Positions 44,912-55,867 of a DNA stretch of 64,000 bases are shown piece by piece. The DNA comes from Plasmodium coatneyi (lineage: Eukaryota > Apicomplexa > Aconoidasida > Haemosporida > Plasmodiidae): the NCBI RefSeq assembly GCF_001680005.1, contig NC_033567.1:62001-126000 (forward strand), read 5' to 3'. The position numbers were made by a program, and so were the translations under genes. The notes under the pieces were generated by a model, which saw nothing but the letters and a program-made list of their open reading frames with translations, did no database searches and had not been told where the DNA came from. The stretch's first letter is position 1. Each line of letters starts with the position of its first letter.

Positions 44912-47227
44912 TTACATACGTTTATAACTAATGTTCTTGCCCCTCCTATTATTACTTCTTCCTCTGGATGTTGGTAGCCCACCACCAAATACGGATGATT
45001 CATCCGCAGAACCAATGGTTGAGGCACCTTCTGTGGAATATTCTGTTAAGGTGTCGTCCTCAGTTAGTGTTCCAAAGTTAGAACTAGCCGATCTTCTTTT
45101 TCTTCTTTTTGGGGAGACGGTGCCACCTATTCCAGAAAATAAATTGGTATACTGAGGAAAGAAGGAAACGAAAGAAGGAAAGAAGGAAGAAAGGGAAAGG
45201 AGGTGAGCACATATGTGTGTACAGAATATATGTATATTACTGCTCACTTTATTTTAGCATTCATTTTTTAATAGACATGAAAATAAAATAACTAATATAT
45301 ATATGTTTCTACTCATAATTGTCCATTATAATTACAATTGTAATTATAGGCGTAATTATAATTATATTTGTTCATTATAATTATGTAGTATTACTTTATA
45401 TAAAAAGAAAAGAACTCCTGGTATTCCTATTGCTGCAAGTCCACCAGATATAGCAGCAGGTGCGACACCAGCATTTCCACCAGCTTGGGAAGCTGTAGAA
45501 CCGGAACCAGAAGAACCTGGGTTCCATGTTCCCGTGGAACCTGGTCTTGGACTACCAGTGTTCTGGTTTCCCGTGGAACCGGTACCAGAAGAACCTGGGT
45601 TCCAAGTTCCAGTACTACCAGGACCAGAGGAACCAGGAGACTGGTGTCCAGTACTACCAGGTCCAGAGGAACCTGGGTTCCAGGTGCATGTTAGTTCCGG
45701 TACTTTGTGCTTTTCACAATTGATGTGGTTCTGCTTAAATTTTGTACAATATTCATTATCATTATTCTTACAAGTTTGGCATACCCATTCATATTTTGAC
45801 TGAGCATTTGTACGATTTGCTCCATAATTTAAATTGCCCGTATAATTACTACACTCCTTCTTATCCTTTAAAGCTTTAATGTTATATTCGTAATCAAATA
45901 AATGTTTCGGGTATTCGAAGAAGAGCTTAGTAATTTTGGGGTATATATAAGTGCACTCATTGCTTTCCCTATCCCCAAGTGGGAATTTCCATAGTGCTTT
46001 GTAAATCTCGTCCATAGCATCCCCAAAATTTTTACCTTCAGGAAATTTTTTCTTTATTTCATTACATATCCAGAAGAACAAGAAATAACAGGGTGTATTA
46101 TCATCTGACGACTTATTTTTTTCATTCATCCAACATGCATAACAGTAGTTTTGCAGAATTTCATTGGCCAAATTCCCCTTTTCCTCTGTGTACATTTGTA
46201 ATGTTTCCTCCAGTTTAGTCTTTATGCTTTCCTCCTCCTTATTCTTTCCATAAAGTACTTCACACCCTAGAGGTGCGTCGAATAGAGAATATACTGCATC
46301 TGAGGGTAACATCTTTGAATCTGAATTACCACCCTACAAAATGTGTAATTAAAGGAAAAAATATATAGAATATATATGTGGACACACACTCCTATGTGCC
46401 TCCTTACATATACATATGTATATACATATATACACACATATATACATATATGTCCATATATATATACATAGAGCATTATATGCGTGTCTTATTAAACCGT
46501 ATATTTTGAACATGCACTTTGAACATATATGTATATATATAAAACTTACGGCCACTTCTTCTGCCACGTCTGACAAGGATGTAAATCCTGTTATATGTAT
46601 AGATTCACATTTTGATTTCAGGTCCTTGGGATCTTTGCCATCATTAAATATTTTATCCACCTTTGTGCAGTATGTATCCCTCCGTCCACCTAAGCACGGT
46701 GTTCTTACTAAATCATATACTGAAATAATTCCACTGAGGTATTTGGAATATTTTCCCCCGCAGCTGCCTTCAGTATTTTGTAAATATTGGTCTATAGTTT
46801 CATAGTTGTACCAATAGTCGAATACGGCTTTTCTTTGTTGGAAATCATGGTAGCTGCTTCTATGGTCCTCAGCTTCACACTTTTTTACTTGGAATGACGT
46901 TTTTAGCGCTGCATATATTTCACTCAGTGCTTTCTGAAAATCATTCTTCTTCCCCAATTCCTCATATACTATTTCTCCTAACCAATAATAGAAGAAGTTG
47001 AAGCGTTCATCATAGTACTGACTATGCTTCTCGTTCATTCCTTGGCTTACATAATACCAGGCATATCCAATCTTCCTCATACACTCAACCTTTCTGTGAT
47101 ACTCCGGCAGCGCCATTAACACATTATTTGCGGGTAAAACGGCATTATGATCACTGACATATAGCGTCTGGCTGGAGTCGAAATCAGTATACGCTTGATA
47201 TGAAGGTAACTTACCCAAACATGCATC
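44912..47227 (-). CDS. kir: Two-domain KIR with fibrinogen-like stalk repeats
   Basis: Exons 47227-46550 (domain 1), 46333-45395 (domain 2, stalk, helix) and 45151-44912 (tail), phase 0, about 618 residues. Domain 1 starts DACLGKLPSYQAYTDF with FNFFYYWLGEIVYEEL; domain 2 starts GGNSDSKMLPSDAVYSLF with PCYFLFFWICNEIKKKF. The stalk is TW then five 13-residue fibrinogen-like units, and the helix is SGGLAAIGIPGVLFFLYK. The tail starts YTNLFSGIGGTV and ends NISYKRM. As in the 25 kb KIR, the best upstream start is a bare ATG (47384-47382) followed by GTAAAA. No frame break seen. Confidence 0.85.
45491..45682 (-). other. Fibrinogen alpha-chain-like repeats in KIR stalk
   Basis: Five units, including [20 protein letters not shown] followed by TGTWNPGSSG. 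Human fibrinogen alpha has, as I recall it, [20 protein letters not shown] followed by TGTWNPGSS, so about 28 of 29 residues agree. This is the clearest of the three fibrinogen-like loci. Confidence 0.8.
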
Positions 47228-48325
47228 CTACAAAAAAAAAAAAAAAAAAATATACAATTAGTAAAACATGTATACCAGTATATTTCCACTCATATGACAC
47301 AATGAATACTATATGTACATACTACTTTCTCTGTAAATACTTTTTCCAATAGTGAAAATGTGAATAGTATTATTCTTTTACCATTTGTGTTTTTATGTAT
47401 GTATATGTATATATTCCTTTGTATACAATGATTTTTTGTATTAAAAATGTACGCTGTTTCTTCCTATATATTTTTATATATATAATGAATAATTCAAGAT
47501 AATCATACATATTCCACAACTTCCACTAATGAATAGTTACTATACTTTTACTTTCCCCCAGTTGTGCGCGCATATTTTCATGCTGGCTCCCAAAAAAATG
47601 TGTCAACATATATATATATTCTTAACTTATCCTTAATTGTTTTTTTTTTATAAAAAAAATATTAATGAAATAACTTCTAACAAGCATTGTGTAATACATA
47701 TATATGCTCTATATATACATATATGTGTATATGTATATATGTATGTATATATACATAGTACCCCCATCTCCTTCCCCTTCCCTTTTTTCATGGATGATCA
47801 TTTTTAAAACAAAAATATATTATCATTTTTATAACAAAATATATATTATCATTTTTATAACAAATATATATTATCATTTTAATAACAAAAATATATTATC
47901 ATTTTAATAACAAAAATAAGTTTTCATTTAATAAATAAATAAGTTTTTTCGTTCCTTCCTACCCATGTATATATTTTTTTTTTTTTTTTTACAAGTTTTT
48001 ATTTTTGTGTAATTGCTTTTTTTCCTTCTTTTTTTTCCCACAAGTTGTTATCTTCATAATTCTTTTCCCTGTTTGTATTTTTGTTTTTTTCTTAGAAGGA
48101 ATATAGAAAAGGAAAGAAAAATTAGAAATATTAGAAAAAAAAGAAGAAAAACGAAAAATTAAAAAATAAAGCGAAATAGGAAAGAGAATATCGGAAATAA
48201 AAAAAAAAGGAGGAAAGCCTATTCTGCCTTTTATATACTTTTTTACACTTTGCGCGCTTACTTTTTTTTTATCACGCCCGGCCCACCCCCCTAGGAAGAG
48301 GGGGTCAGGGGGTCAGAGGAACGCA
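47228..48325. other. Intergenic, partly duplicated from 11 kb
   Basis: Contains the possible ATG-only exon (47382-47384, minus), TA microsatellites (47,700-47,755), an array of ATATATTATCATTTTTATAA units (47,810-47,930) and, from about 48,070, a block nearly the same as 11,130-11,330. No gene supported. Confidence 0.6.
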
Positions 48326-48640
48326 TTAAATTCGGTGGTAACTTACATTTTGGTGATTTTGTCCCCTTCTTCGTGATGGATGCTGTTGTTGTAGTCTACT
48401 ATTTCGTGTTCGCACTGTTCTGGTAGATGGTGGTGGTGGTGCATTATATTCTGATGGTGTTGAATATTCTGTTCCATCATCGTCATCATCATCATCCATT
48501 GTTTGGGAAGCACGTTCTGTGGTAGAGTCGTCCAATTGTTTTTGTTTTTGTTGTCGGGATGTCGATCTTTTCCTTCTTGTGTTTCTTTAATTATTATGTC
48601 CAAAGAGGGTGTTTTTTATTCCAGAAGGTAGAAGATCATA
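48326..48640 (-). pseudogene. kir: Orphan KIR tail exon
   Basis: This is the tail exon only: it starts after CAG with YDLLPSGIKNTLFGHNN, meets an in-frame TAA at 48589-48587, then continues in the same frame with a Gln/Lys run, seven Asp and NVSYHRI. It is a copy of the tail at 11,362-11,691. No membrane or extracellular exon lies upstream; minisatellite and purine repeats begin immediately. Confidence 0.85.
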
Positions 48641-50095
48641 CTGAAATAAGAAGGGGTATGAGGGAAGTAAGGTTGTGTTAGGTGGGTGTTAGGTGGGTGG
48701 TAGGTGGGTTGTTATGGTGGTAGGGTAGTAGGCGGGTTGTTAGGCGTCGTTGGTGGCAGGAATGTTGTTAGGGAGGTTGGTGATAGCTGGGTGGTTAGGT
48801 TGGTAGGTGGAAGGAAGGAGGTGAAGGAAAGAAGGAATAAGGTAGAATAAGAAAAAGAGAAGGAAGGAAAGAAGGAATAAGAAGGAAAAAGAAGTAAAGA
48901 AGAAATAAGGAGGAAAGAAGGAACAAAGGAAACAAAGGAATGAAGGAAAGAAAAGAATGGAGGAAAGAAGTGTCTAAGGAAGGAAGGAAAGGATGGGTCT
49001 AAGGGAGGAAGAGGAAAGGAGGGTCTAAAGAAGTAAAGGAATGTCTAAGGAAGGAGGAAGGAAAGAAAAGGTAAGAGGGAATAAGTAGGAAGATAGGAGG
49101 AACGAGGAAGAACATCTGGTTACCCATTTTTATAATATTCCTTTCCTATGCAATAGAGAATTTCATTGTTATTTTTTTCATTTCTTTTTCGGTATGTATA
49201 CTATAAATAAATCACTTACATGCAATATGTGCATATTATATATTATATGTTATTTGAGCACTATCCACCTTTCCTTCCTTTTTCTTTTATATGTGCACAT
49301 GCATATGCACATTCCTATTTAATAAACAGAGCTCAGTTATAAAACAAATGAAAAAAAGAATGGCGGTACAGTTTTTAAAAATTATATTAACCATTAAAAA
49401 GGAAAGAACGAAAAAAAGAAAGGAAGGAACGAAGGAAGGTATGTAAGTAAGGGTGTGGAAGGAAACGGGGGGTGTAAGGGGATGGGGGTGCATATGCAAC
49501 ATACTTCCCTTTTTTTCCCTTTTTCTCCTCTTTATGTGCTAAGAACAAATTTACAACATTTCCCCCTTTCCATTTGCTCATACTCTCAATTGTTTATTTG
49601 GATTAAATTCCTTCATACGTACATTTTTACATTCACATATTTATTCGTTTAATCCATTCGTATTCATTCCATTCGTTTATTCCATTTGTTTAATCCATTC
49701 GTCTAATCCATTCGTTAACCATTTGTAGCCATTAGTCATCCATTCGTTCATTCCACATTCGTGTCCATTCGTTATCCATTCCTTTAATCCATTCGTATTC
49801 ATTCCATTCGTCTAATCCATTCGTTCATTCCATTCGTAGTTATTCCATTCGTCTAATCCGTTCGTTCATTCCATTCGTATTCATTATAATCAGAGTTTAG
49901 GGTTAGAGTTTTCAGATATATATACACATATATGTGTACTTACATATATATATATACATACATATATATATGTGTGTACATATATTGATGTGTATATATT
50001 CACTATGAGTGAAGTAGTAATGGTTGGTGTTGTTTTACACTTGAGAACGGTTTGATGTTTTCATTATTTTTCCTTTAGGGAAGGACATTTTTTTA
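48641..50095. repeat. Repeat-rich intergenic region
   Basis: 48,665-48,830 has GGTGGGTGTTAGG minisatellite; 48,830-49,100 has AAGGAAGG purine tracts as upstream of SICAvar genes; 49,640-49,880 is an array of CATTCGT-containing units (TCCATTCGTCTAATCCATTC). It ends in a telomere-like GTTTAGGGTTAGAG near 49,895. No gene supported. Confidence 0.7.
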
Positions 50096-51065
50096 TTATG
50101 TTCTTCTTTTTTTTTTAAAACAATAAAAGCATAATAATGCGAAGAACAATACAAGTATTATAAATAAGTAAAGCCCAATAATAAACATCCAATAGGTGGG
50201 TGAGGAAGGAGAGTCCTTTGTAAGGAAAGTAAGTTCACGCACAATTACTGCAGCTATTGGGAAAGCAGTTGATATAAGTAGTACTAGTGGTAACGAAGGC
50301 CTTTTCATGAATTTGGATTGCATCATTTCATGAAAAAAAATTTTGCATTTATTCCCTATTCCTCCTTTACATTGCGTTTTATTTTGTGCTTTGTTTTGTT
50401 TGTTCTGTTTAGGCGGTGGTGGTATATTTGGTTGTGTATTTTGTTTTTGTTGTTCTTTTAGATCCGTTTTTTGTTTTAATGTTGTGCTTAAACCTGCTCT
50501 TGAGTTGTTATTCCTTTCAGTGCTTGTATTCCAATTTGTGCCTCGCACACCTACCTTAATAAGTAAAAAGAAAAAAAAGTGCATTTAGAACTTAAAAAGC
50601 ACATATAAAGGTATTACCATTAAAAAAGAAAGGAAGGGTTGCAAGGAAGGAGGAAGGGAAGGATGTTCCCTTCCCTTCCACCTCCTTCCCCCTTCCTTTC
50701 ACTCCTAACAACTTTCTTTCCACCCACACTCTTTCCTTCACTCAGGAAAAAAAAGGGGGGAAAAAATTTTCCTTCCTTCTCTAATTTTAGTGAAAAAATG
50801 GAGTGAAAATATGGAGTGAAAATATGGAGTGAAAATATGGAGTGAAAATATGGAGTGAAAATATGGAGTGAAAATATGGAGTGAAAATATGGAGTGAAAA
50901 AATGTTCATTTAGAATCATAATAAAAATGTATGTGTGCGCATCAAATTATAAAAAAAATTTAACATCTGCTATCTTACGTAGTTGGGATATTGCGTCCAG
51001 TGGAAGTAGAGTATGGCGAAGCTGAGGAGTAGTGAAAGTTTTGTTAAAGATATAGGTGCCATCAT
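50096..51065 (-). CDS. Putative exported two-TM protein, small
   Basis: Exon 1 (51065-50979, 29 residues, MMAPISLTKLSLLLSFAILY, then FHWTQYPNY) is a hydrophobic leader followed by GTAAG. Exon 2 (50554-50096) starts VGVRGTNWNTS; total about 181 residues. It has a Gln/Asn/Lys-rich middle and two helices, PLVLLISTAFPIAAVIV and MFIIGLYLFIILVLFFALLC, then CFKKKRRT. Leader and exon-2 start match the genes at 22.8 and 58.6 kb. No canonical PEXEL seen. Confidence 0.72.
50790..50902. repeat. 16-bp-type array ATGGAGTGAAAAT
   Basis: Eight or so near-perfect copies of GGAGTGAAAATAT within the intergenic or 5' region of the exported protein gene's intron. They lie between exon 2 and exon 1 and so are intronic. 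The ORF on the minus strand there is a repeat translation. Confidence 0.85.
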
Positions 51066-51699
51066 TTTGCTTTTGCTCCTCTTCTTTTTTGTTTTTTTTT
51101 TTTTTTAATGTGGAAAATGCTTAAAAGGCGGGGCGTGGAGCGATGTAATTTTCTTCCCTTTTTTTTTTTCTTTTCTCCTTTAATGTAGAAAAAGAATGTT
51201 TAAAATGAAAATTTTATTCTTTTCTAATTTAAATTAAATAGATTGTATGATAATTATTTTATTCTTCTTTGTGTTGAACATAGAGAATGTGTTAAATTCA
51301 ATCAATTGTGTTGTACCTGTGCACGATTCAACGTTCTTTTCTATTTTGAGTGTGTATTACATATATATATATTTTAAATTAGAAATAATTTATTACAACG
51401 TACAAAAAAAAATGTATATAAGCATAGAAATAATGGTAATTTAAAAAAAAAACATTGATTTCATTATTACATAATTATATTCCTCTAAAAATTTTAAGTT
51501 CAAAGAAGTGGTGAGTGGGAGTGATTCGTATTCTTCTTTCCCTCCCTCTCTATGAAAAAAGATGTGATAGGCACTTTCCAAATGTATTGGACTTCTTTTC
51601 TGATGGTGTGCAATGGAAGGAGGAGTAGCAAATTGTGCTCACATGTAGAGTTTAGAGTTGTGCATGCTTGCATATTTGCGCTCAAAAATTTTGCTCCCT
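51066..51699. other. Upstream region of exported gene
   Basis: AT-rich with T and A tracts. Parts (GTGTTAAATTCAATCAATTGTGTT near 51,290) match 23,800 upstream of the other exported gene, so the 5' flanks are related. No gene seen. Confidence 0.55.
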
Positions 51700-51927
51700 T
51701 TATTTTAGATACAACGGTGAAAAAGAAATAAAACAGTTAGGAAATGAATATGTTAGATTTCTGTGCATGTGCTCGAAGGGAATGAATCGTTGGATATATT
51801 TTTTTCGGGCTCGATAATAATAAAATGCTACGAATGCGACTAAAATAATAAGCGAAATTATTGCAGAAATTGATAATATTATAACGAAGGTTTTCGCAGA
51901 TATTTGAAGTAGGGATGTACTACTATT
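51700..51927 (-). other. Possible gene remnant: one membrane helix and basic tail
   Basis: An open frame without a start codon, ending TAA 51702-51700, encodes KTFVIILSISAIISLIILV, then AFVAFYYYRARKKYIQRF. This is a convincing membrane helix plus basic stop-transfer, like the last exon of a surface protein, but no upstream exon was found. It may be an exon relic or chance. Confidence 0.3.
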
Positions 51928-52227
51928 TTACTGTATCATTGGTCTAGTGTTAGTGTGGTGGTAGGTGGGTTGTTAGGTGGTAGGGTCGTGGTTGGTGGAA
52001 GGGAATGGAATTCATTCTTCCTTCCTTTTTTATTTTTAGCTGTACAACTTTACGTTGTATAGTTGCATGTGTTTGCGTATTTGCGCTCAAAAAAAAAAAT
52101 TTTTTTTTTTTTTTTTTTTTGTATTTTTTTTCTTGTATTGTTGTTCCTTCATAAGTGTTCAGATATAAAAAGGGTGAATAAGAACATAATTAGGAAAGAA
52201 ACAGTTCAAAAAAAAAAAAAAAAGAAC

Positions 52228-54545
52228 TTATCTAATATATGGAACAGAATATTGCGTCATGGAATTTGTTGCACTACTGGTTAAATTTGATGTGGCATAT
52301 GTTGTTGCTGAGTCAAATGTTGAACCAAATGTGGAAGAAAAATCGTCATCTTCCCTTTCCATATTCAATCTACGTTCTATTGCACTTCTTTTTTTTCTTT
52401 TATTATTGTTCCTTCTTGCATTGCTGCTTCCTCCAAAGAAGGAGGTGTTACGTAACAAAGATGGTAAGGAAGTGTACTGAAGGAAAGGAAGGGGTGTTAA
52501 GGACATAAAAATATGTGGTGTATATACGTAACCTACACATATACATATTACTACATATATATATATATATATACATATATATAGATTTATATTTATATAT
52601 ATATACGTATATACATACACATTTTCAAATATATATAGTGGTTTGGGTGGTAATAATTATTACTTTATATAGGAGGAAGAAGATTGTGGGAATGCCTACT
52701 AATGTGACAACTGCACTGGAGACAGCAGCAGCTGTGCTTCCCCCATATGGGGAGGTGCTTGTACTAGTGGACTGCGCTAAACTTTCTTGGGATTCAGGAT
52801 TACTTCCTTCCTCTGTGCATTTTTCTGTATTATTCAGTTTACACTGCAATTTTAATTCATGCTCATTTTTATAATTTGCATGCCACTTCCCAAATTGATT
52901 ACACCATTCACCCCCATTACTTTCCTGCGTACATTTCTTCTGTATAAATTCATAGGCACACTTTACTCTCTGTAGGTATGTTTCATGTTGTTCAGGACAA
53001 GGTTTATCCCGCCCCGTACTTATTCCCGCTGTTATAGTACTTTTATCCTTTTGATAATCGAATAGTATTTTCATTTGTTTGAAAATTTCCCAGCTAATGT
53101 TGTCATTTTCGTACATAAGCTCACATTTGTTACTAACTCCTGGTGCGTTCAGTTGTTCCAATTTGTCGTATATGGCCTTTAGAACTTCCTCAAAGTTCTT
53201 ACCACGTTCCTTTGCTGCTTGTACCTGATTCCCCAGCCAATAGTAAAAATAATAGCACCAATCATTACTGGGATTCGGGGGTAGCCTATTTTAGATGCAT
53301 AACAGAAGGCTTTTACAATACTTTCTCCATAATCCCCAGGGACCCCATAATCCGCTAACAGACTATCCAGATCATTTCCTACTCCTACTGTACTGCACTC
53401 TTCACTTTCACTATACCGCTCAGCGTTGGTTATCTGGCAATATATTGTCTCTGCAGGTAGCTTACCTTGGCACTGATCCTATGGATGTAATTAAGAAGGA
53501 GGAATATACATCCATATATGTATGTATTACTTACTTCCCCATCATATGATAGATAAGGCGTCATGTAAAAAATATATAATACATAATATATAATTCTCCA
53601 CTAGGAATAAGAAAAAAACGCATAGGAACTGTGATTCCGTTCCCCACCCCCCTTTTTTTTTTACCGCTCGTGGAGGTCTCGGTGGTGGTGCTGGAGTACA
53701 CTCTAATTTTGGTAGGGTCTCACTATTGCAGTTTATACCGTCACTCATATATTTCTGTTTAAATTCGGCACAATATTCATTTTTTTTAGTCTTACATTCA
53801 TTACATGACCATGAATATCCGTACTGCGGAGTCCCCTCTTCCTCCTTGCGCCCTGGAGTAATGGCATCTTTGTTACACTTCGGATTTCCTTGTAGAGCAT
53901 GGTAGTTATAGTTGTAATCATAAAATTTTTTAGCCGCTTCTAAGAATTGCTTTGTACTTCCTGTGTATATATTAGTACATTTCCTTTGGTGGTGACCCTC
54001 CTTCCCCCATGGGAAATTCGCCAGTGCAGCGTAAATAGAGTCCATGGTATCCCTAAAATTTGCATTGTTCTTCCTCAATTTGTCTTTTACTTTGTCACCT
54101 ATCCAGAAGTACAAAAACCAGCATGGCTTATAATAGGCTCTGCCGCGTGTGTCCTCCCTACATGAGTAGTAGTAATTCCTTACAATTGTAGTGGCTAAAT
54201 TTTCATCCTTCCCTAATGCTTGGTTGCCCCACGTGCTCAATTCGCGTAACACCTCCTTCTTCACGTCCTCATTACACCCGTGCCCCTGGCGGCTCGTTTT
54301 ACACATCTCCCCTCTTCCGTCGAATGCAGCGTACACTTCCTCTGAAGGTAATTTAACTGCACCTCCCTTGCCCTACAAAATATAAATGTGTATGGAAGTA
54401 TAATATGTATTTTTTACTTTTTAATTTATTACCCTATGCATAAAGTGTTATATATATATATATTCAATTATGAACTGTAAAATGAGAATCATTTCCTTAT
54501 GTTCTTCCCTTCCTTACACCTCCCCCGTATACTTACACCTGTCAT
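52228..54545 (-). pseudogene. kir: Two-domain KIR with a frameshift in domain B
   Basis: Exons 54545-54537 (MTG), 54372-53665 (domain A, with PCWFLYFWIGDKVKDK), 53478-52664 (domain B) and 52476-52228 (tail). Domain B's exon is 815 nt, not a multiple of three. Its first part (DQCQGKLPAETIY to FCYASKIG) and its second part (DWCYYFYYWLGNQ to VTLVGIPTIFFLLYK) are in different frames, with the break at about 53,270-53,297. The tail starts YTSLPSLLRNTSFFGG and ends QYSVPYIR. The same gene type is intact in frame, but for a nonsense codon, at 28.9-31.2 kb. A sequencing indel cannot be excluded. Confidence 0.82.
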
Positions 54546-55867
54546 TGTTCCGATATTGGTACTATTTTTCTTCCTTTGTATATTATATTTTATGTTAAGA
54601 ACTTTATTCATACATATATGTATACATAGGGAGAATGCAGTAGAATATTTTTTTTCCTTTGGAACAGAAAAATTTTCAGCTTATGGTATTATTTTAATTC
54701 ATGTTTTATTATTATGGAAAGATCTATTATATTCTGCTAATTTACATATCGTATATACTTCATATGTACAGAATACTTCCTGCTTTGCTTACATGTGCAC
54801 ATTGTACTCAATTATTCAGTATATAGTATATGAATTTATAAGATAAGTAGGGGAAGGAATCGACAATAAAAAAAAAAAAAAAAAAAAATGGAAAGAACAA
54901 CATAAATTCTCCTTATATACTTCTTCCTTCATGTATTGTACATTATTGGAATGTACAGTTCTATTCGGAGCATTAGGTTCAAATGTGCCTAATAATTTCA
55001 TCATTTTATATAAATAGAAATACAATTCCTTCCCCTTTGGAAAAAGTTTTAGTATCTATTATTAATTAATGCTTTCTTATTATTTTAAATTTTCCTATAA
55101 AGAAAAAATTTTTTGTGCATATATTTATAGTTCATACATGTGCATGGAGCACTCTACCGCCCCTTTTTTCCTTTCCTCCCTTATATGTGCGCATATTTAT
55201 TAATATAAGGTAAAGATCATTCATTTATCCGAGGAATAAAGGTATGATATAATACAGAAGGAATTGTTCTCATAGAAATGCATAAAAAAAAAAGGAAGGG
55301 AGAAAAAGAAAAAAAAAAAAAAAAAAAAAAAAGAAAATCTATTTATTTTATTTATAAGAACACACACACTTCTCATAATGTATGCACTTTATTCCTTCCT
55401 TTCCCCGTTTATAGTACCTTAGTAATAATGTTCCTACTTTTTTCCTTTTTTTTAACTTTTTTTTTTTTTCAAACGTTAAAACACCCATTTTCAAAAGAGG
55501 TTAGGATTTGTTCCTTCTTCGTCCTTTTCCTTTTTTTTTTTTAAAAAATACATGAATATTTTTTTTTTAAGGAAGGGTAAGTACTCCTTTCTCTTCTTTC
55601 TTCTTCAGTTTTACGTATAATGTTAATCAAATAAAAAATTAGCCAAAAAGAAAAGGAATAAAAAAAAAAAAAACAAAGAAAGGAAGAAAGGAAGAAAGGA
55701 AGAAAGGAAGAAAGGAAGAAAGGAAGAAAGGAAGGAAAGAAGGAAGGGAAAAAAAGAAGGAATAAGGGAAAGAAAGGAAGAATGATCATTTTTGCTTCTT
55801 ACATTGTATGCATTCTGTATGCGGTGTTATTTATGCTCCTTTGAAGGCAAAAATTCCTTTACAGGTC
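54546..55867. other. Intergenic, shares upstream block with KIR at 31 kb
   Basis: The upstream segment 54,375-54,600 matches 31,065-31,290, and 54,750-54,860 matches 31,860-31,970. Beyond are poly-A tracts and an AAGG AAGA array (55,670-55,745). No gene supported. Confidence 0.6.
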
